NCBI GenBank assembly: GCA_964385505.1
Contig: CAYLPI010000054.1
Span: 1-22,000, forward strand
DNA from: CAITSH01 sp964385505
GTDB taxonomy: Bacteria; Pseudomonadota; Gammaproteobacteria; Burkholderiales; SG8-39
Length of the DNA: 22,000 nt
Reading direction: 5' to 3'
Shown: positions 1-7,873 of the stretch, piece by piece
Layout of the letters: each line of letters opens with the position of its first letter
Numbering within the stretch: the first letter of the stretch is position 1
Position numbers and translations under genes: made by a program
The notes under the pieces: model-generated
Told to the model about the DNA's origin: nothing
What the model saw: only the letters and a program-made list of their open reading frames with translations
Database searches by the model: none

Positions 1-1472
1 AAGCCCTTGAAGACGGTTTCGGCGAGACCCGCCTGTCGCGCGACAAGGCCAAGCGCCTAGCCGCGTGGATGGACCTCGAAAAAGCCATGGAGACCGGTGC
101 GCTTGTCTCCGGCCTGATCAGCGGCAAGGTCAAGGGCGGCCTGACCGTCATGACCAACGGTATCCGCGCCTTCCTGCCCGGATCGCTGGTTGACATCCGC
201 CCGGTCAAGGACACCACGCCCTTCGAGGGCAAGGAAATGGAATTCAAGGTCATCAAGCTCGATCGCAAGCGCAACAACGTGGTGGTGTCGCGTCGCGCCG
301 TGCTCGAAGCGAGCCAGGGTGAAGAGCGCCAGAAGCTGCTGCAAACCCTGTCCGAGGGCGCGGTGGTCAAGGGCATCGTCAAGAACATCACCGACTACGG
401 CGCATTCGTCGACCTCGGCGGCATCGACGGCCTGCTGCACATCACCGATCTCGCATGGCGTCGCGTCAAGCACCCGTCCGAAGTGCTGGCGGTTGGCGAT
501 GAAGTCACCGCAAAAATCCTCAAGTTCGACCAGGAAAAGAACCGCGTTTCGCTCGGCATGAAGCAATTGGGCGAGGACCCGTGGGTAGGCTTGTCGCGCC
601 GTTATCCGACCAGCACGCGCCTCTTCGGCAAGGTCACCAACCTCACCGACTACGGCGCGTTTGTCGAAGTCGAGCAGGGCATCGAGGGCCTGGTGCACGT
701 GTCCGAAATGGACTGGACCAACAAGAACGTTCATCCGTCCAAAGTCGTGCAATTGGGCGATGAAGTCGAAGTCATGATCCTCGAGATCGACGAGGAGCGC
801 CGCCGTATTTCGCTCGGCATGAAGCAGTGCCTCGCCAATCCGTGGGACGACTTTTCGATGAACTTCAAGAAGGGCGACAAGGTGAAGGGCCAGATCAAGT
901 CGATCACCGACTTCGGCATTTTCATCGGTCTCGCCGGCGGCATCGACGGTCTGGTGCACCTCTCGGACCTGTCCTGGAGCGTGGCCGGCGAAGAGGCCGT
1001 GCGCAACTTCAAGAAGGGCGACGAGACGGAAGCCCTGGTACTGTCGATCGATGTCGAGCGCGAGCGCATCTCGCTTGGCATCAAGCAGATGGATGGCGAC
1101 CCGTTCACCAACTACGTCGCCACGCACGACAAGAACAGCATCGTGCCGGCCGTGGTCAAGTCGGTTGATGCCAAGGGCGCCGTGCTGGTGCTCGAGGGCG
1201 AGGTCGAGGGTTATCTGCGTGCTTCGGAGATTTCGCGCGAGCGTGTTGAAGACGCGACCAAACACCTCAAGGAAGGCGACGAGTTTACCGCGATGATCAT
1301 CAACGTCGATCGCAAAAACCGCGCAATCAACCTGTCCATCAAGGCCAAGGACATGGCTGACGAAGGCGATGCGATGCACAAGTTGCAAAGCCAGAGTGCG
1401 GCCAGCAGCGGCAGCACCAATCTTGGTGCGCTGCTCAAAGCCAAGCTGGACACCAAAAACGTCCAACAATAA
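1..1472 (+). CDS. rpsA: 30S ribosomal protein S1, 5'-truncated by window edge
   Basis: S1 binds mRNA on the 30S subunit and helps initiation on structured or weak-SD messages. The reading frame is open from base 3 with no start, beginning with ALEDGFGET, which matches about residue 73 of the E. coli protein, so roughly 70 N-terminal residues lie outside the window. The 489 visible residues carry successive S1/OB-fold repeats, seen as recurring 'TDYGAFV' and 'ITDFGIFIGL' strands, each followed by a 'RRRISLGMKQ'-type strand end. The Ser-rich tail ends in TAA at 1470-1472. ihfB follows 16 bases later, the usual proteobacterial order. A 488-codon ORF on the opposite strand is only a shadow of its codon bias. 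Identification is secure. Confidence 0.97.
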   Translation, partial: ALEDGFGETRLSRDKAKRLAAWMDLEKAMETGALVSGLISGKVKGGLTVMTNGIRAFLPGSLVDIRPVKDTTPFEGKEMEFKVIKLDRKRNNVVVSRRAVLEASQGEERQKLLQTLSEGAVVKGIVKNITDYGAFVDLGGIDGLLHITDLAWRRVKHPSEVLAVGDEVTAKILKFDQEKNRVSLGMKQLGEDPWVGLSRRYPTSTRLFGKVTNLTDYGAFVEVEQGIEGLVHVSEMDWTNKNVHPSKVVQLGDEVEVMILEIDEERRRISLGMKQCLANPWDDFSMNFKKGDKVKGQIKSITDFGIFIGLAGGIDGLVHLSDLSWSVAGEEAVRNFKKGDETEALVLSIDVERERISLGIKQMDGDPFTNYVATHDKNSIVPAVVKSVDAKGAVLVLEGEVEGYLRASEISRERVEDATKHLKEGDEFTAMIINVDRKNRAINLSIKAKDMADEGDAMHKLQSQSAASSGSTNLGALLKAKLDTKNVQQ

Positions 1473-1488
1473 CGCGGGATAGTCGCAC

Positions 1489-1773
1489 ATGACCAAGTCG
1501 GAACTGATCGCCAGGCTGGCCACGCGCTACCCGCAGCTGGTTGCGAAGGATGCGGAACTCGCGGTGAAGATGATCCTCGACGCAATGACGCAAAGTCTGG
1601 TCGAGGGGCAGCGCATCGAGATTCGCGGCTTTGGCAGCTTCGGCCTGAATCACCGTCCGGCGCGCATCGGTCGCAATCCAAAGTCGGGTGAAAAAGTGCG
1701 TGTACCGGAGAAATTCGTGCCGCACTTCAAGGCCGGCAAGGAATTGCGCGAGCGGGTCGACACCAAAGAGTGA
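1489..1773 (+). CDS. ihfB: Integration host factor subunit beta
   Basis: This nucleoid protein pairs with IhfA, binds DNA sequence-specifically and bends it sharply. It assists sigma-54 promoters, recombination and replication. At 94 residues it has exactly the usual IHF-beta length. The N-terminus MTKSELIARLA, the core EIRGFGSF and the arm GRNPKSGEKV, which contains the DNA-intercalating proline, are all visible and separate it from IHF-alpha and HU. The start ATG lies 16 bases after the rpsA stop, with no strong Shine-Dalgarno (GCGGGATAG upstream), so it is probably co-transcribed with rpsA. An intrinsic terminator follows about 80 bases after its stop. The partner gene ihfA is not in the window. 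Confidence 0.96.
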   Translation: MTKSELIARLATRYPQLVAKDAELAVKMILDAMTQSLVEGQRIEIRGFGSFGLNHRPARIGRNPKSGEKVRVPEKFVPHFKAGKELRERVDTKE

Positions 1774-1806
1774 TGTTGCCGCAGTAATATCGCGCAACCG
1801 ACGTCA

Positions 1807-1820
1807 GGAACATGTGTTCC
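1807..1820. promoter_or_regulatory. Short inverted repeat between ihfB and lapA
   Basis: GGAACA-TG-TGTTCC is a perfect 6-bp inverted repeat with a 2-base centre, placed between the ihfB stop and the terminator. Its symmetry fits a dimeric repressor site, but no regulator can be named and chance occurrence is possible. Confidence 0.25.
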
Positions 1821-1850
1821 GCCAGTTTTTTATGCACGACGGCTTGATGC

Positions 1851-1881
1851 ACGGCGGCGCCAGAGCGGTGCCGCCGTTTTT
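1851..1881 (+). terminator. Intrinsic terminator after ihfB
   Basis: ACGGCGGC (1851-1858) pairs perfectly with GCCGCCGT (1870-1877). Three more pairs, one of them G-T, extend the stem to 11 bp with a 5-base loop (AGAGC). A T-tract follows at 1877-1881. It ends only 22 bases before the lapA ATG, so it may act as an attenuator as well as a terminator. Confidence 0.8.
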
Positions 1882-1903
1882 ATTTGCGTTGGTCTGACCC
1901 CGG

Positions 1904-2200
1904 ATGAACAAGCTGCTTTCCATTTTTTCCTGGTTGTTGCGCGCCATGCTGTTTCTGGCGCTGTTCCTGTTTGCCATCAAGAACACCGAAACGGTGACGC
2001 TGCGTTTCTGGTTCGACCAGACCTGGCAGGCGCCGCTGGTGCTGTTGCTGCTGGCTTTCCTTGCCGGTGGCGCCCTGCTCGGCGTGCTGGCCTGTCTTGC
2101 CCGCCTGTTCGGGCAGCGGCGCGAGATTGCGCGCCTCAAGCGCGAGTTGCGCCTGCGCGCCCAGGAGCGGCCGGTGCTGCCACCGGTTGATGCCGCCTAG
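1904..2200 (+). CDS. lapA: LapA family inner-membrane protein (DUF1049)
   Basis: LapA is a small inner-membrane protein that works with LapB in LPS assembly and in control of LpxC turnover (known from E. coli). The 98 residues show two hydrophobic helices, about residues 13-27 and 41-65, separated by the family motif region 'KNTETVTLRFW'. A basic, probably coiled-coil cytoplasmic tail (QRREIARLKRELRLR) follows. The gene is 17 bases upstream of lapB, the conserved pairing. The ATG at 1904 lies close behind the ihfB terminator, and no convincing promoter is visible between them, so transcription may depend on readthrough. Family assignment is confident; detailed function is taken from E. coli. 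Confidence 0.9.
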   Translation: MNKLLSIFSWLLRAMLFLALFLFAIKNTETVTLRFWFDQTWQAPLVLLLLAFLAGGALLGVLACLARLFGQRREIARLKRELRLRAQERPVLPPVDAA

Positions 2201-2217
2201 AGCGATGCGCGCCTGAG

Positions 2218-3396
2218 ATGCCGGAATTCGAATACTGGTGGCTGCTCGGCTTCCCGCTGTTTTTCGGACTCGGCTGGCTCGCGGCGCGCATCGATATCAA
2301 GCACTTGCTGGCGGAGTCGAAATCGCTGCCGCGCTCGTATTTTCTCGGTCTTAACTTCCTGCTCAACGAGCAGCCGGACAAGGCCATCGATGCCTTCATC
2401 GAGGTGGTCAAGCTCGACCCCGAAACCATAGAACTGCACTTCGCGCTGGGCAGCCTGTTTCGCCGCCGCGGCGAAACCGAGCGCGCGATCCGCATGCACC
2501 GCAACCTGCTCGAGCGCGGCGACCTGGCCGGCGAACAGCGCACTTCGGCAATGTTCGAACTGGGCCAGGACTACCTCAAGGCCGGTTTGCTCGACCGGGC
2601 CGAGGATGTGTTCGAGAAGCTTCGCACCGGTTCCCATCGCGTCGAGGCGCTGGGCTTTTTGCTCGATATCTACCAGCAGGAAAAAGAATGGCTGAAGGCG
2701 ATTGACGTGGCGCGCCAACTGGCCGAGGCCTCGGGCAAGCCGCTGCAAAAGGAAATTGCCAATTTTTATTGCGAACTTGCAGCCATAGAGTCAACGCATT
2801 CGCGCACCGCCCAGGCCCATGCGTATCTCGATGAGGCGCTCGCGGCAAACCGCAAGTGCGTCAGGGCCAACATGCTGCTGGGGGATTTACACGCGGCCGC
2901 CGGCGACCATGAGCATGCGGTGCTGGCATGGAAGCGCATCGAGCAGCAGACCCCCGCCTATCTCGCCCTGGTGGCGCAGCGGCTGATTGAAAGCTATCGC
3001 ACGCTGGGGCGTGTTGAAGAGGGCTTGGTCCTCATCAAGGGGCTTCTTGCCAGTCATGCCTCACTCGATCTGCTTGACGTTGCGTTCCAGACGACGCTGC
3101 AGACCGCCGGGCCCGAGGAGGCCTACAAGCTGGTGCGTGACGAGTTGCGGCGCACGCCGACCCTGCTTGGCCTGGATAAACTGCTCGAGGCACAACTGAT
3201 CATGGCGCCGCCAGAGCGCCGCCACGACCTCGAATTGGTGAAGAATCTGGTGCACGGCCACACCCGCAGGCTCGCCCGCTACAGTTGCGGTGGTTGTGGC
3301 TTCAAGGCGCGGCAGTTCTACTGGCATTGTCCGGCGTGCAGCGGCTGGGAAACCTATCCGCCGCGGCGGACCGAGGAATTTGACATGGCGCCGTGA
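2218..3396 (+). CDS. lapB: LPS assembly protein LapB (YciM), TPR with C-terminal zinc ribbon
   Basis: LapB is a membrane-anchored cytoplasmic TPR protein that promotes FtsH-dependent degradation of LpxC and so balances LPS and phospholipid synthesis (known from E. coli). The 392 residues match the usual length of about 389. An N-terminal hydrophobic anchor (residues about 6-24, WWLLGFPLFFGLGWLAA) is followed by tandem TPR helices, for example 'AIDAFIEVVKLDPETIELHFALGSL'-type repeats. A rubredoxin-like zinc ribbon at the end has Cys357, Cys360, Cys371 and Cys374. All four metal ligands are present, so the protein looks intact. It lies directly downstream of lapA and 35 bases upstream of the UDP-glucose dehydrogenase gene, in an envelope-biosynthesis context. 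Confidence 0.95.
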   Translation: MPEFEYWWLLGFPLFFGLGWLAARIDIKHLLAESKSLPRSYFLGLNFLLNEQPDKAIDAFIEVVKLDPETIELHFALGSLFRRRGETERAIRMHRNLLERGDLAGEQRTSAMFELGQDYLKAGLLDRAEDVFEKLRTGSHRVEALGFLLDIYQQEKEWLKAIDVARQLAEASGKPLQKEIANFYCELAAIESTHSRTAQAHAYLDEALAANRKCVRANMLLGDLHAAAGDHEHAVLAWKRIEQQTPAYLALVAQRLIESYRTLGRVEEGLVLIKGLLASHASLDLLDVAFQTTLQTAGPEEAYKLVRDELRRTPTLLGLDKLLEAQLIMAPPERRHDLELVKNLVHGHTRRLARYSCGGCGFKARQFYWHCPACSGWETYPPRRTEEFDMAP

Positions 3397-3431
3397 GCCG
3401 GTGCGCTTGATGCAATTGATGGGGGATTGAT

Positions 3432-4754
3432 TTGAAAATTACGATTATCGGCACCGGCTACGTCGGCCTTGTCACCGGTGCGTGTTTCGCCGAGGTGGGG
3501 AATGACGTGCTTTGCATCGATGTCGATGAGCGCAAGATACGCACTCTGAACGAGGGCGGTTTGCCGATCTATGAGCCCGGGCTGCTCGATATGGTCAAGC
3601 GCAACCGAGCCGCCGGGCGTCTCAGGTTCAGCACTGATGTCGAGGCCGGCGTGGCGTTCGGCGAGGTGCAGTTCATCGCCGTTGGCACGCCACCGGGTGA
3701 GGATGGCTCGGCCGATCTGCAATATGTGGTGGCGGCGGCGCGCAGCATCGGCCGCAGCATGGGCGAGTACCGGCTGGTTGTGGACAAGTCCACGGTTCCG
3801 GTCGGCACCGCCGAGAAGGTGCGCGGGGCCATCGCCGCGGAGCTGAAAAGCCGCGGTGCGGATGTGCCCTTCTCTGTGGTATCGAACCCGGAATTCCTCA
3901 AAGAGGGCGCGGCGATAGAGGATTTCATGCGACCGGACCGCATCGTCATCGGCAGTGAGGATGAGCGCGGGACGCAGATCATGCGCGCACTCTATGCACC
4001 GTTCCAGCGCAACCATGACCGCCTGATCGTCATGGGCATCCGGTCCGCGGAGCTGACCAAGTACGCTGCCAACGCCATGCTGGCAACCCGTATCTCGTTC
4101 ATGAACGAGGTGGCCAATCTGGCCGAACTGGTCGGCGCCGACATCGAAGACGTACGGCGCGGCATCGGTTCCGACCCGCGCATCGGTTATCACTTTTTGT
4201 ACCCGGGCGCCGGCTACGGCGGATCGTGTTTCCCGAAAGACGTCCAGGCGCTGCAACGAACCGCCACGGCGGCGAACATGCCCCTGCATATTCTGGATGC
4301 GGTCGAGCGCGTCAATAACCGGCAAAAAGAGATCCTGGCGGGCAAGATCGTCAGCTACCTCGGCGAGGACCTCTCCGGGCGCAATATTGCCGTATGGGGA
4401 CTTGCCTTCAAGCCCAACACCGACGACATGCGCGAGGCACCCAGCCGGGTGCTGATAGCCGAATTGTTGCGTCGTGGCGCGGTGGTGACCGCCTACGACC
4501 CGGTGGCTATGGATGAAGCGCGTCACCTGTTCGGTGCGGACGAGCGGGTACGCTATGCCGCTTCGCCGATGGCGGCGCTGGCGGGTGCCGATGTGCTGGC
4601 AATCGTGACCGAATGGAAGGAGTTTCGCAGCCCGGATTTTGCGGCCATCAAGGCTGCGCTTAAATCGCCTGCGGTTTTTGACGGGCGCAACCTCTATGTT
4701 CCGGCCGAGGTGCGCCGGCACGGGCTCGAGTACCACGCCATAGGCCGCCTGTGA
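3432..4754 (+). CDS. ugd: UDP-glucose 6-dehydrogenase
   Basis: This enzyme oxidises UDP-glucose to UDP-glucuronate with two NAD+, supplying precursors for exopolysaccharide or LPS sugars. The N-terminal Rossmann motif GTGYVG sits at residues 7-12. 'VDKSTVPVGT' and 'SNPEFLKEGAA' are family signatures, and the catalytic cysteine is Cys266 within GGSCFPKD. The C-terminal UDP-binding part contains 'WGLAFKPNTDDMREAPS'. At 440 residues it has the length of bacterial Ugd/TuaD enzymes. The start is TTG at 3432: it gives the canonical MKITIIGTGYVG N-terminus and has GGGGGA (3421-3426) 5 bases upstream. hldA starts 10 bases after its stop. Related UDP-ManNAc dehydrogenases share the fold, but the motifs favour UDP-glucose. 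Confidence 0.92.
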   Translation: MKITIIGTGYVGLVTGACFAEVGNDVLCIDVDERKIRTLNEGGLPIYEPGLLDMVKRNRAAGRLRFSTDVEAGVAFGEVQFIAVGTPPGEDGSADLQYVVAAARSIGRSMGEYRLVVDKSTVPVGTAEKVRGAIAAELKSRGADVPFSVVSNPEFLKEGAAIEDFMRPDRIVIGSEDERGTQIMRALYAPFQRNHDRLIVMGIRSAELTKYAANAMLATRISFMNEVANLAELVGADIEDVRRGIGSDPRIGYHFLYPGAGYGGSCFPKDVQALQRTATAANMPLHILDAVERVNNRQKEILAGKIVSYLGEDLSGRNIAVWGLAFKPNTDDMREAPSRVLIAELLRRGAVVTAYDPVAMDEARHLFGADERVRYAASPMAALAGADVLAIVTEWKEFRSPDFAAIKAALKSPAVFDGRNLYVPAEVRRHGLEYHAIGRL

Positions 4755-4764
4755 GGGATACCGC

Positions 4765-5724
4765 ATGAGCACGCTTCGGGATTTCTCCAGGGCACGCCTG
4801 CTGGTGGTCGGTGATGTCATGCTTGACCGGTATTGGTTTGGCGAGGTCAACCGTATCTCCCCCGAGGCGCCGGTGCCCATCGTCAAGGTCGAGCGCACCG
4901 AGGAGCGCCCAGGTGGTGCCGCCAACGTGGCACGCAACGCGGCGGCCCTGGGCGCCTCGACGGTGCTGTTGTCCGTGGTGGGCGACGATGAGGCCGGGCG
5001 CAGCCTCAAGGCGCTGGTCGAGCGCGACGGTGTGACCGCCAGCCTGCACCGCGACGCGTCTATCGATACCACGGTCAAGCTGCGCGTGATCGGCCGCCAG
5101 CAACAGCTGATGCGCATCGATTTCGAGACCTTGCCCAGCCATGAAGTGCTGCTGGGCAAGCTGGCTGACTACAAGACACTGCTCGCCGATTGCGACGTGG
5201 TCGTCCTGTCCGACTATGGCAAAGGCGGACTCGCCCACATTGGCGAGATGATCAGCCTGGCACGGGCGCAGAACAAGGCGGTGCTGGTCGATCCCAAGGG
5301 CGATGATTATTCCAAATACAAAGGGGCGACGGTGGTGACGCCCAATCGCAGCGAACTGCGCGAGGTAGTGGGGCGTTGGAGCAGTGAAGCGGAACTGACG
5401 GCCAAGGCGCAGGCACTGCGCAGCGAACTGGGCCTGGCGGCCCTGCTGGTGACGCGCAGCGAAGAGGGCATGACGCTTTTCGAAGAGCGGGGTGTAACGC
5501 ACCAGCAGGCCAAGGCACGCGAAGTGTTTGACGTCAGCGGTGCCGGCGACACCGTCATTGCGGTACTGGCCGCGATGCTCGGTTGCGGCGCGGCGCTGCC
5601 CGAGGCGATGCACGTAGCCAACCTTGCGGCTGGCATCGTGGTCGGCAAGCTGGGCACGGCCGTGGCGCACCCGGCGGAGTTGTCCGCCGGGCTCGCTGCC
5701 GCGGGTCGGCCGGACGCGGCCTGA
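4765..5724 (+). CDS. hldA: D-glycero-beta-D-manno-heptose 7-phosphate kinase (kinase-only)
   Basis: The enzyme phosphorylates heptose 7-phosphate at C1, a step towards ADP-heptose for the LPS inner core. It is a PfkB/ribokinase-fold protein. The N-terminus has 'VVGDVMLDRYWFG' and 'RPGGAANVARNAAALGA' (sugar binding), and the C-terminal signature DVSGAGDT places the catalytic base at Asp262. At 319 residues it corresponds only to the N-terminal kinase half of enterobacterial HldE (about 477 residues). The adenylyltransferase (HldC/RfaE2) must therefore be encoded elsewhere, the usual arrangement in many betaproteobacteria. It starts 10 bases after the dehydrogenase stop, and hldD begins 12 bases downstream. 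It is often annotated rfaE1. Confidence 0.93.
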   Translation: MSTLRDFSRARLLVVGDVMLDRYWFGEVNRISPEAPVPIVKVERTEERPGGAANVARNAAALGASTVLLSVVGDDEAGRSLKALVERDGVTASLHRDASIDTTVKLRVIGRQQQLMRIDFETLPSHEVLLGKLADYKTLLADCDVVVLSDYGKGGLAHIGEMISLARAQNKAVLVDPKGDDYSKYKGATVVTPNRSELREVVGRWSSEAELTAKAQALRSELGLAALLVTRSEEGMTLFEERGVTHQQAKAREVFDVSGAGDTVIAVLAAMLGCGAALPEAMHVANLAAGIVVGKLGTAVAHPAELSAGLAAAGRPDAA

Positions 5725-5736
5725 TAGAATCCGACC

Positions 5737-6753
5737 ATGGCAAGTTATATCGTTGTCACCGGCGCCGCCGGTTTTATCGGATCCAATCTGGTTCGGGCGC
5801 TCAACGAGCGCGGCGAGGCCAAGATCATCGCCGTCGACAATCTTTCCCGGGCCGACAAATTCCGCAACCTGGTTGATTGCGAAATCGCCGACTTTATCGA
5901 CAAGCGCGATTTTCTCGAACGTCTGGAGCATGGCGAGTTCGACGGTGCAATCGATGCGGTGCTGCATCAGGGCGCCTGCTCCGACACCATGGAAACCGAC
6001 GGCCGCTACATGATGGAGAATAATTACCGCTATTCGGCCAGCCTGCTCGATTTTTGCCTCGACGAGGAAATTGCGTTCATCTACGCCTCGTCGGCCGCAG
6101 TCTATGGCGGTGGCAGGGTGTTTCGCGAAGAGCGCGCGTGCGAGGCTCCGCTCAATATCTACGGTTACTCGAAATTCCTGTTCGACCAGTTGGTGCGCCG
6201 GCGGTTTGCCGATGCCGGGGCACAGATTGCCGGCTTTCGTTATTTCAATGTTTATGGACGCAACGAGGCGCACAAAGGGCGCATGGCCTCGGTTGCCTGG
6301 CACGGCCTGAAGCAGTTTCGTGAAACCGCCAAAATGCGCCTTTTCGAGGGCAGCGACGGCTATGGCGACGGCGGGCAGTCGCGCGATTTCATCGCGGTCG
6401 AGGACGTCATCAAGGTCAATCTGCACTTTCTTGACCATCCGGACCGCTCCGGCATTTTCAATGTCGGTACGGGGCGCGCGCAGCCGTTCAATGATGTCGC
6501 GGTGGCCGTGGTCAACGCCTGTCGCGGGAATGAGGGCAAGCCGGCACTTTCGCTCGAACAGATGCAGCAGCAGGGGCTGGTCGAATACATTCCCTTCCCG
6601 GAGCAACTGAAGGGCAAGTACCAGAGCTACACCGAGGCCGACATCGGCGCCTTGCGCCGCGCCGGATATACCGACGCTCTGATGAGCGTTGAAGAGGGGG
6701 TGTCCGCTTATGTCGCGGCCCTGCTCACGGCCGGGGTGCCATCGGGTTCTTGA
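5737..6753 (+). CDS. hldD: ADP-L-glycero-D-manno-heptose 6-epimerase
   Basis: HldD (RfaD) converts ADP-D-glycero-heptose to ADP-L-glycero-heptose, the last step of heptose precursor synthesis. It is an extended short-chain dehydrogenase with the nucleotide-binding motif GAAGFIG near residues 9-15, 'YASSAAVYG' for the catalytic Ser/Thr, and YGYSK giving Tyr142 and Lys146. 'FRYFNVYGRNE' and 'GDGGQSRDFIAVEDV' are also typical of the family. The 338 residues are slightly longer than the E. coli enzyme (310). The gene is 12 bases after hldA, so the two pathway enzymes are almost certainly co-transcribed. A TAGAAT hexamer overlaps the hldA stop and could add a weak promoter, but this is unproven. 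Confidence 0.95.
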   Translation: MASYIVVTGAAGFIGSNLVRALNERGEAKIIAVDNLSRADKFRNLVDCEIADFIDKRDFLERLEHGEFDGAIDAVLHQGACSDTMETDGRYMMENNYRYSASLLDFCLDEEIAFIYASSAAVYGGGRVFREERACEAPLNIYGYSKFLFDQLVRRRFADAGAQIAGFRYFNVYGRNEAHKGRMASVAWHGLKQFRETAKMRLFEGSDGYGDGGQSRDFIAVEDVIKVNLHFLDHPDRSGIFNVGTGRAQPFNDVAVAVVNACRGNEGKPALSLEQMQQQGLVEYIPFPEQLKGKYQSYTEADIGALRRAGYTDALMSVEEGVSAYVAALLTAGVPSGS

Positions 6754-6816
6754 TTTCAAAAGCGCGGTGCCCGTTTGGCATTTGTCGACAACCTTCCAAT
6801 TTTTCCGCAGCCGCAT

Positions 6817-7734
6817 ATGGCCGATATCAAGACCACTTACAAGACCATTGAAGACCTGATCGGCGGTACGCCGCTGGTGCGGCTGGTGCGCATACCCGGC
6901 GAGGGCAATGACAAGCGCGGCAATATCATCCTCGGCAAAATGGAGGGCGACAATCCGGCTGGTTCCGTCAAAGACCGGCCCGCGCTGTCGATGATCGGGC
7001 GCGCCGAGCTGCGCGGTACGATCAAGCCGGGTGATACGCTGATCGAGGCGACCAGCGGCAATACCGGTATCGCGCTTGCCATGGCGGCCGCGATCAAGGG
7101 CTATCGCATGATTTTGATCATGCCCGAGCATTTGTCCATTGAGCGCCGGCAGACCATGCGCGCTTTCGGCGCCCACATCATTCTCACGCCAAAGGCCGGG
7201 GGCATGGAGTCCTCGCGCGACCTCGCCGAGCAGATGCGTGACCAGGGCAAGGGTGTGATCCTTGACCAGTTCGGCAATCCGGACAATCCGCTGGCGCATT
7301 TCGAAACCACCGGCCCGGAGATATGGCAGGACACGGCGGGTCGCATCACGCATTTTGTTTCCAGCATGGGTACCACCGGGACGATCATGGGCGTGTCGCG
7401 CTTTCTCAAGGAAAGGAACCCGCGCATACAGGTGATCGGGGCGCAGCCGACCGAGGGATCGCAGATACCGGGCATTCGGAAGTGGCCGGAGGCCTACCTG
7501 CCGTCCATATATGAAAAATCCCGCGTTGACAGGATCGAGTATGTCAGCCAGGCCGATGCCGAGGACATGACGCGCCGGCTTGCGGCGGAAGAGGGAATTT
7601 TTTGCGGCATCTCCGCCGGCGGTGCAATGGCGGTTGCCTTGCGCATTGCGGCGGAGCTGGCGGATGCCACCATCGTCTCGATCGTGTGCGACCGCGGCGA
7701 CCGCTATTTGTCCACAGGGGTGTTTCCGGTTTGA
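6817..7734 (+). CDS. cysM: Cysteine synthase B (O-acetylserine sulfhydrylase)
   Basis: CysM is a PLP enzyme that makes cysteine from O-acetylserine and sulfide, or S-sulfocysteine from thiosulfate. The PLP Schiff-base lysine is Lys52 in NPAGSVKDR. The phosphate and substrate loops are seen as 'EATSGNTGIALA' and 'SSMGTTGTIMG', and the C-terminus 'CDRGDRYLSTGVF' is typical of CysM rather than CysK. The frame stays open upstream to a TTG at 6775, but ATG 6817 gives the family's usual N-terminus and a 305-residue protein (E. coli 303). There is no clear Shine-Dalgarno. It follows hldD by 63 bases on the same strand and may be the last gene of that transcript. Confidence 0.93.
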   Translation: MADIKTTYKTIEDLIGGTPLVRLVRIPGEGNDKRGNIILGKMEGDNPAGSVKDRPALSMIGRAELRGTIKPGDTLIEATSGNTGIALAMAAAIKGYRMILIMPEHLSIERRQTMRAFGAHIILTPKAGGMESSRDLAEQMRDQGKGVILDQFGNPDNPLAHFETTGPEIWQDTAGRITHFVSSMGTTGTIMGVSRFLKERNPRIQVIGAQPTEGSQIPGIRKWPEAYLPSIYEKSRVDRIEYVSQADAEDMTRRLAAEEGIFCGISAGGAMAVALRIAAELADATIVSIVCDRGDRYLSTGVFPV

Positions 7735-7873
7735 GGCCCTCGATCCAGGCGGCGCAGGTGGTATCGGCTGCAAAGCCACGCCTGGCGCGGGTTTACAGCA
7801 TGTTCCGCTACAAAACAAATGGTGCGCAGCCGTCATTTCACGTTTGTGGCTTCGCCGGTTTTCTGGGCAAATC

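Noticed and set aside
57..1523. 488-codon open frame on the minus strand opposite rpsA
   Set aside because: It is an exact antisense shadow of a confidently identified S1 gene. Strong codon bias in GC-rich DNA keeps the complementary frame open, and the translation shows no recognisable domain.
3354..5159. 601-codon open frame on the minus strand opposite the UDP-glucose dehydrogenase gene
   Set aside because: Antisense shadow of ugd and the start of hldA; no domain and no plausible ribosome binding site.
6775..6816. TTG start 42 bases upstream in cysM
   Set aside because: The extra 14 residues are not typical of CysM. ATG 6817 restores the usual length.
7580..7873. Upstream extension of the exonuclease frame into cysM
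   Set aside because: The extension overlaps cysM and has no family similarity, while ATG 7874 gives the expected MTPVLVFDIET N-terminus.
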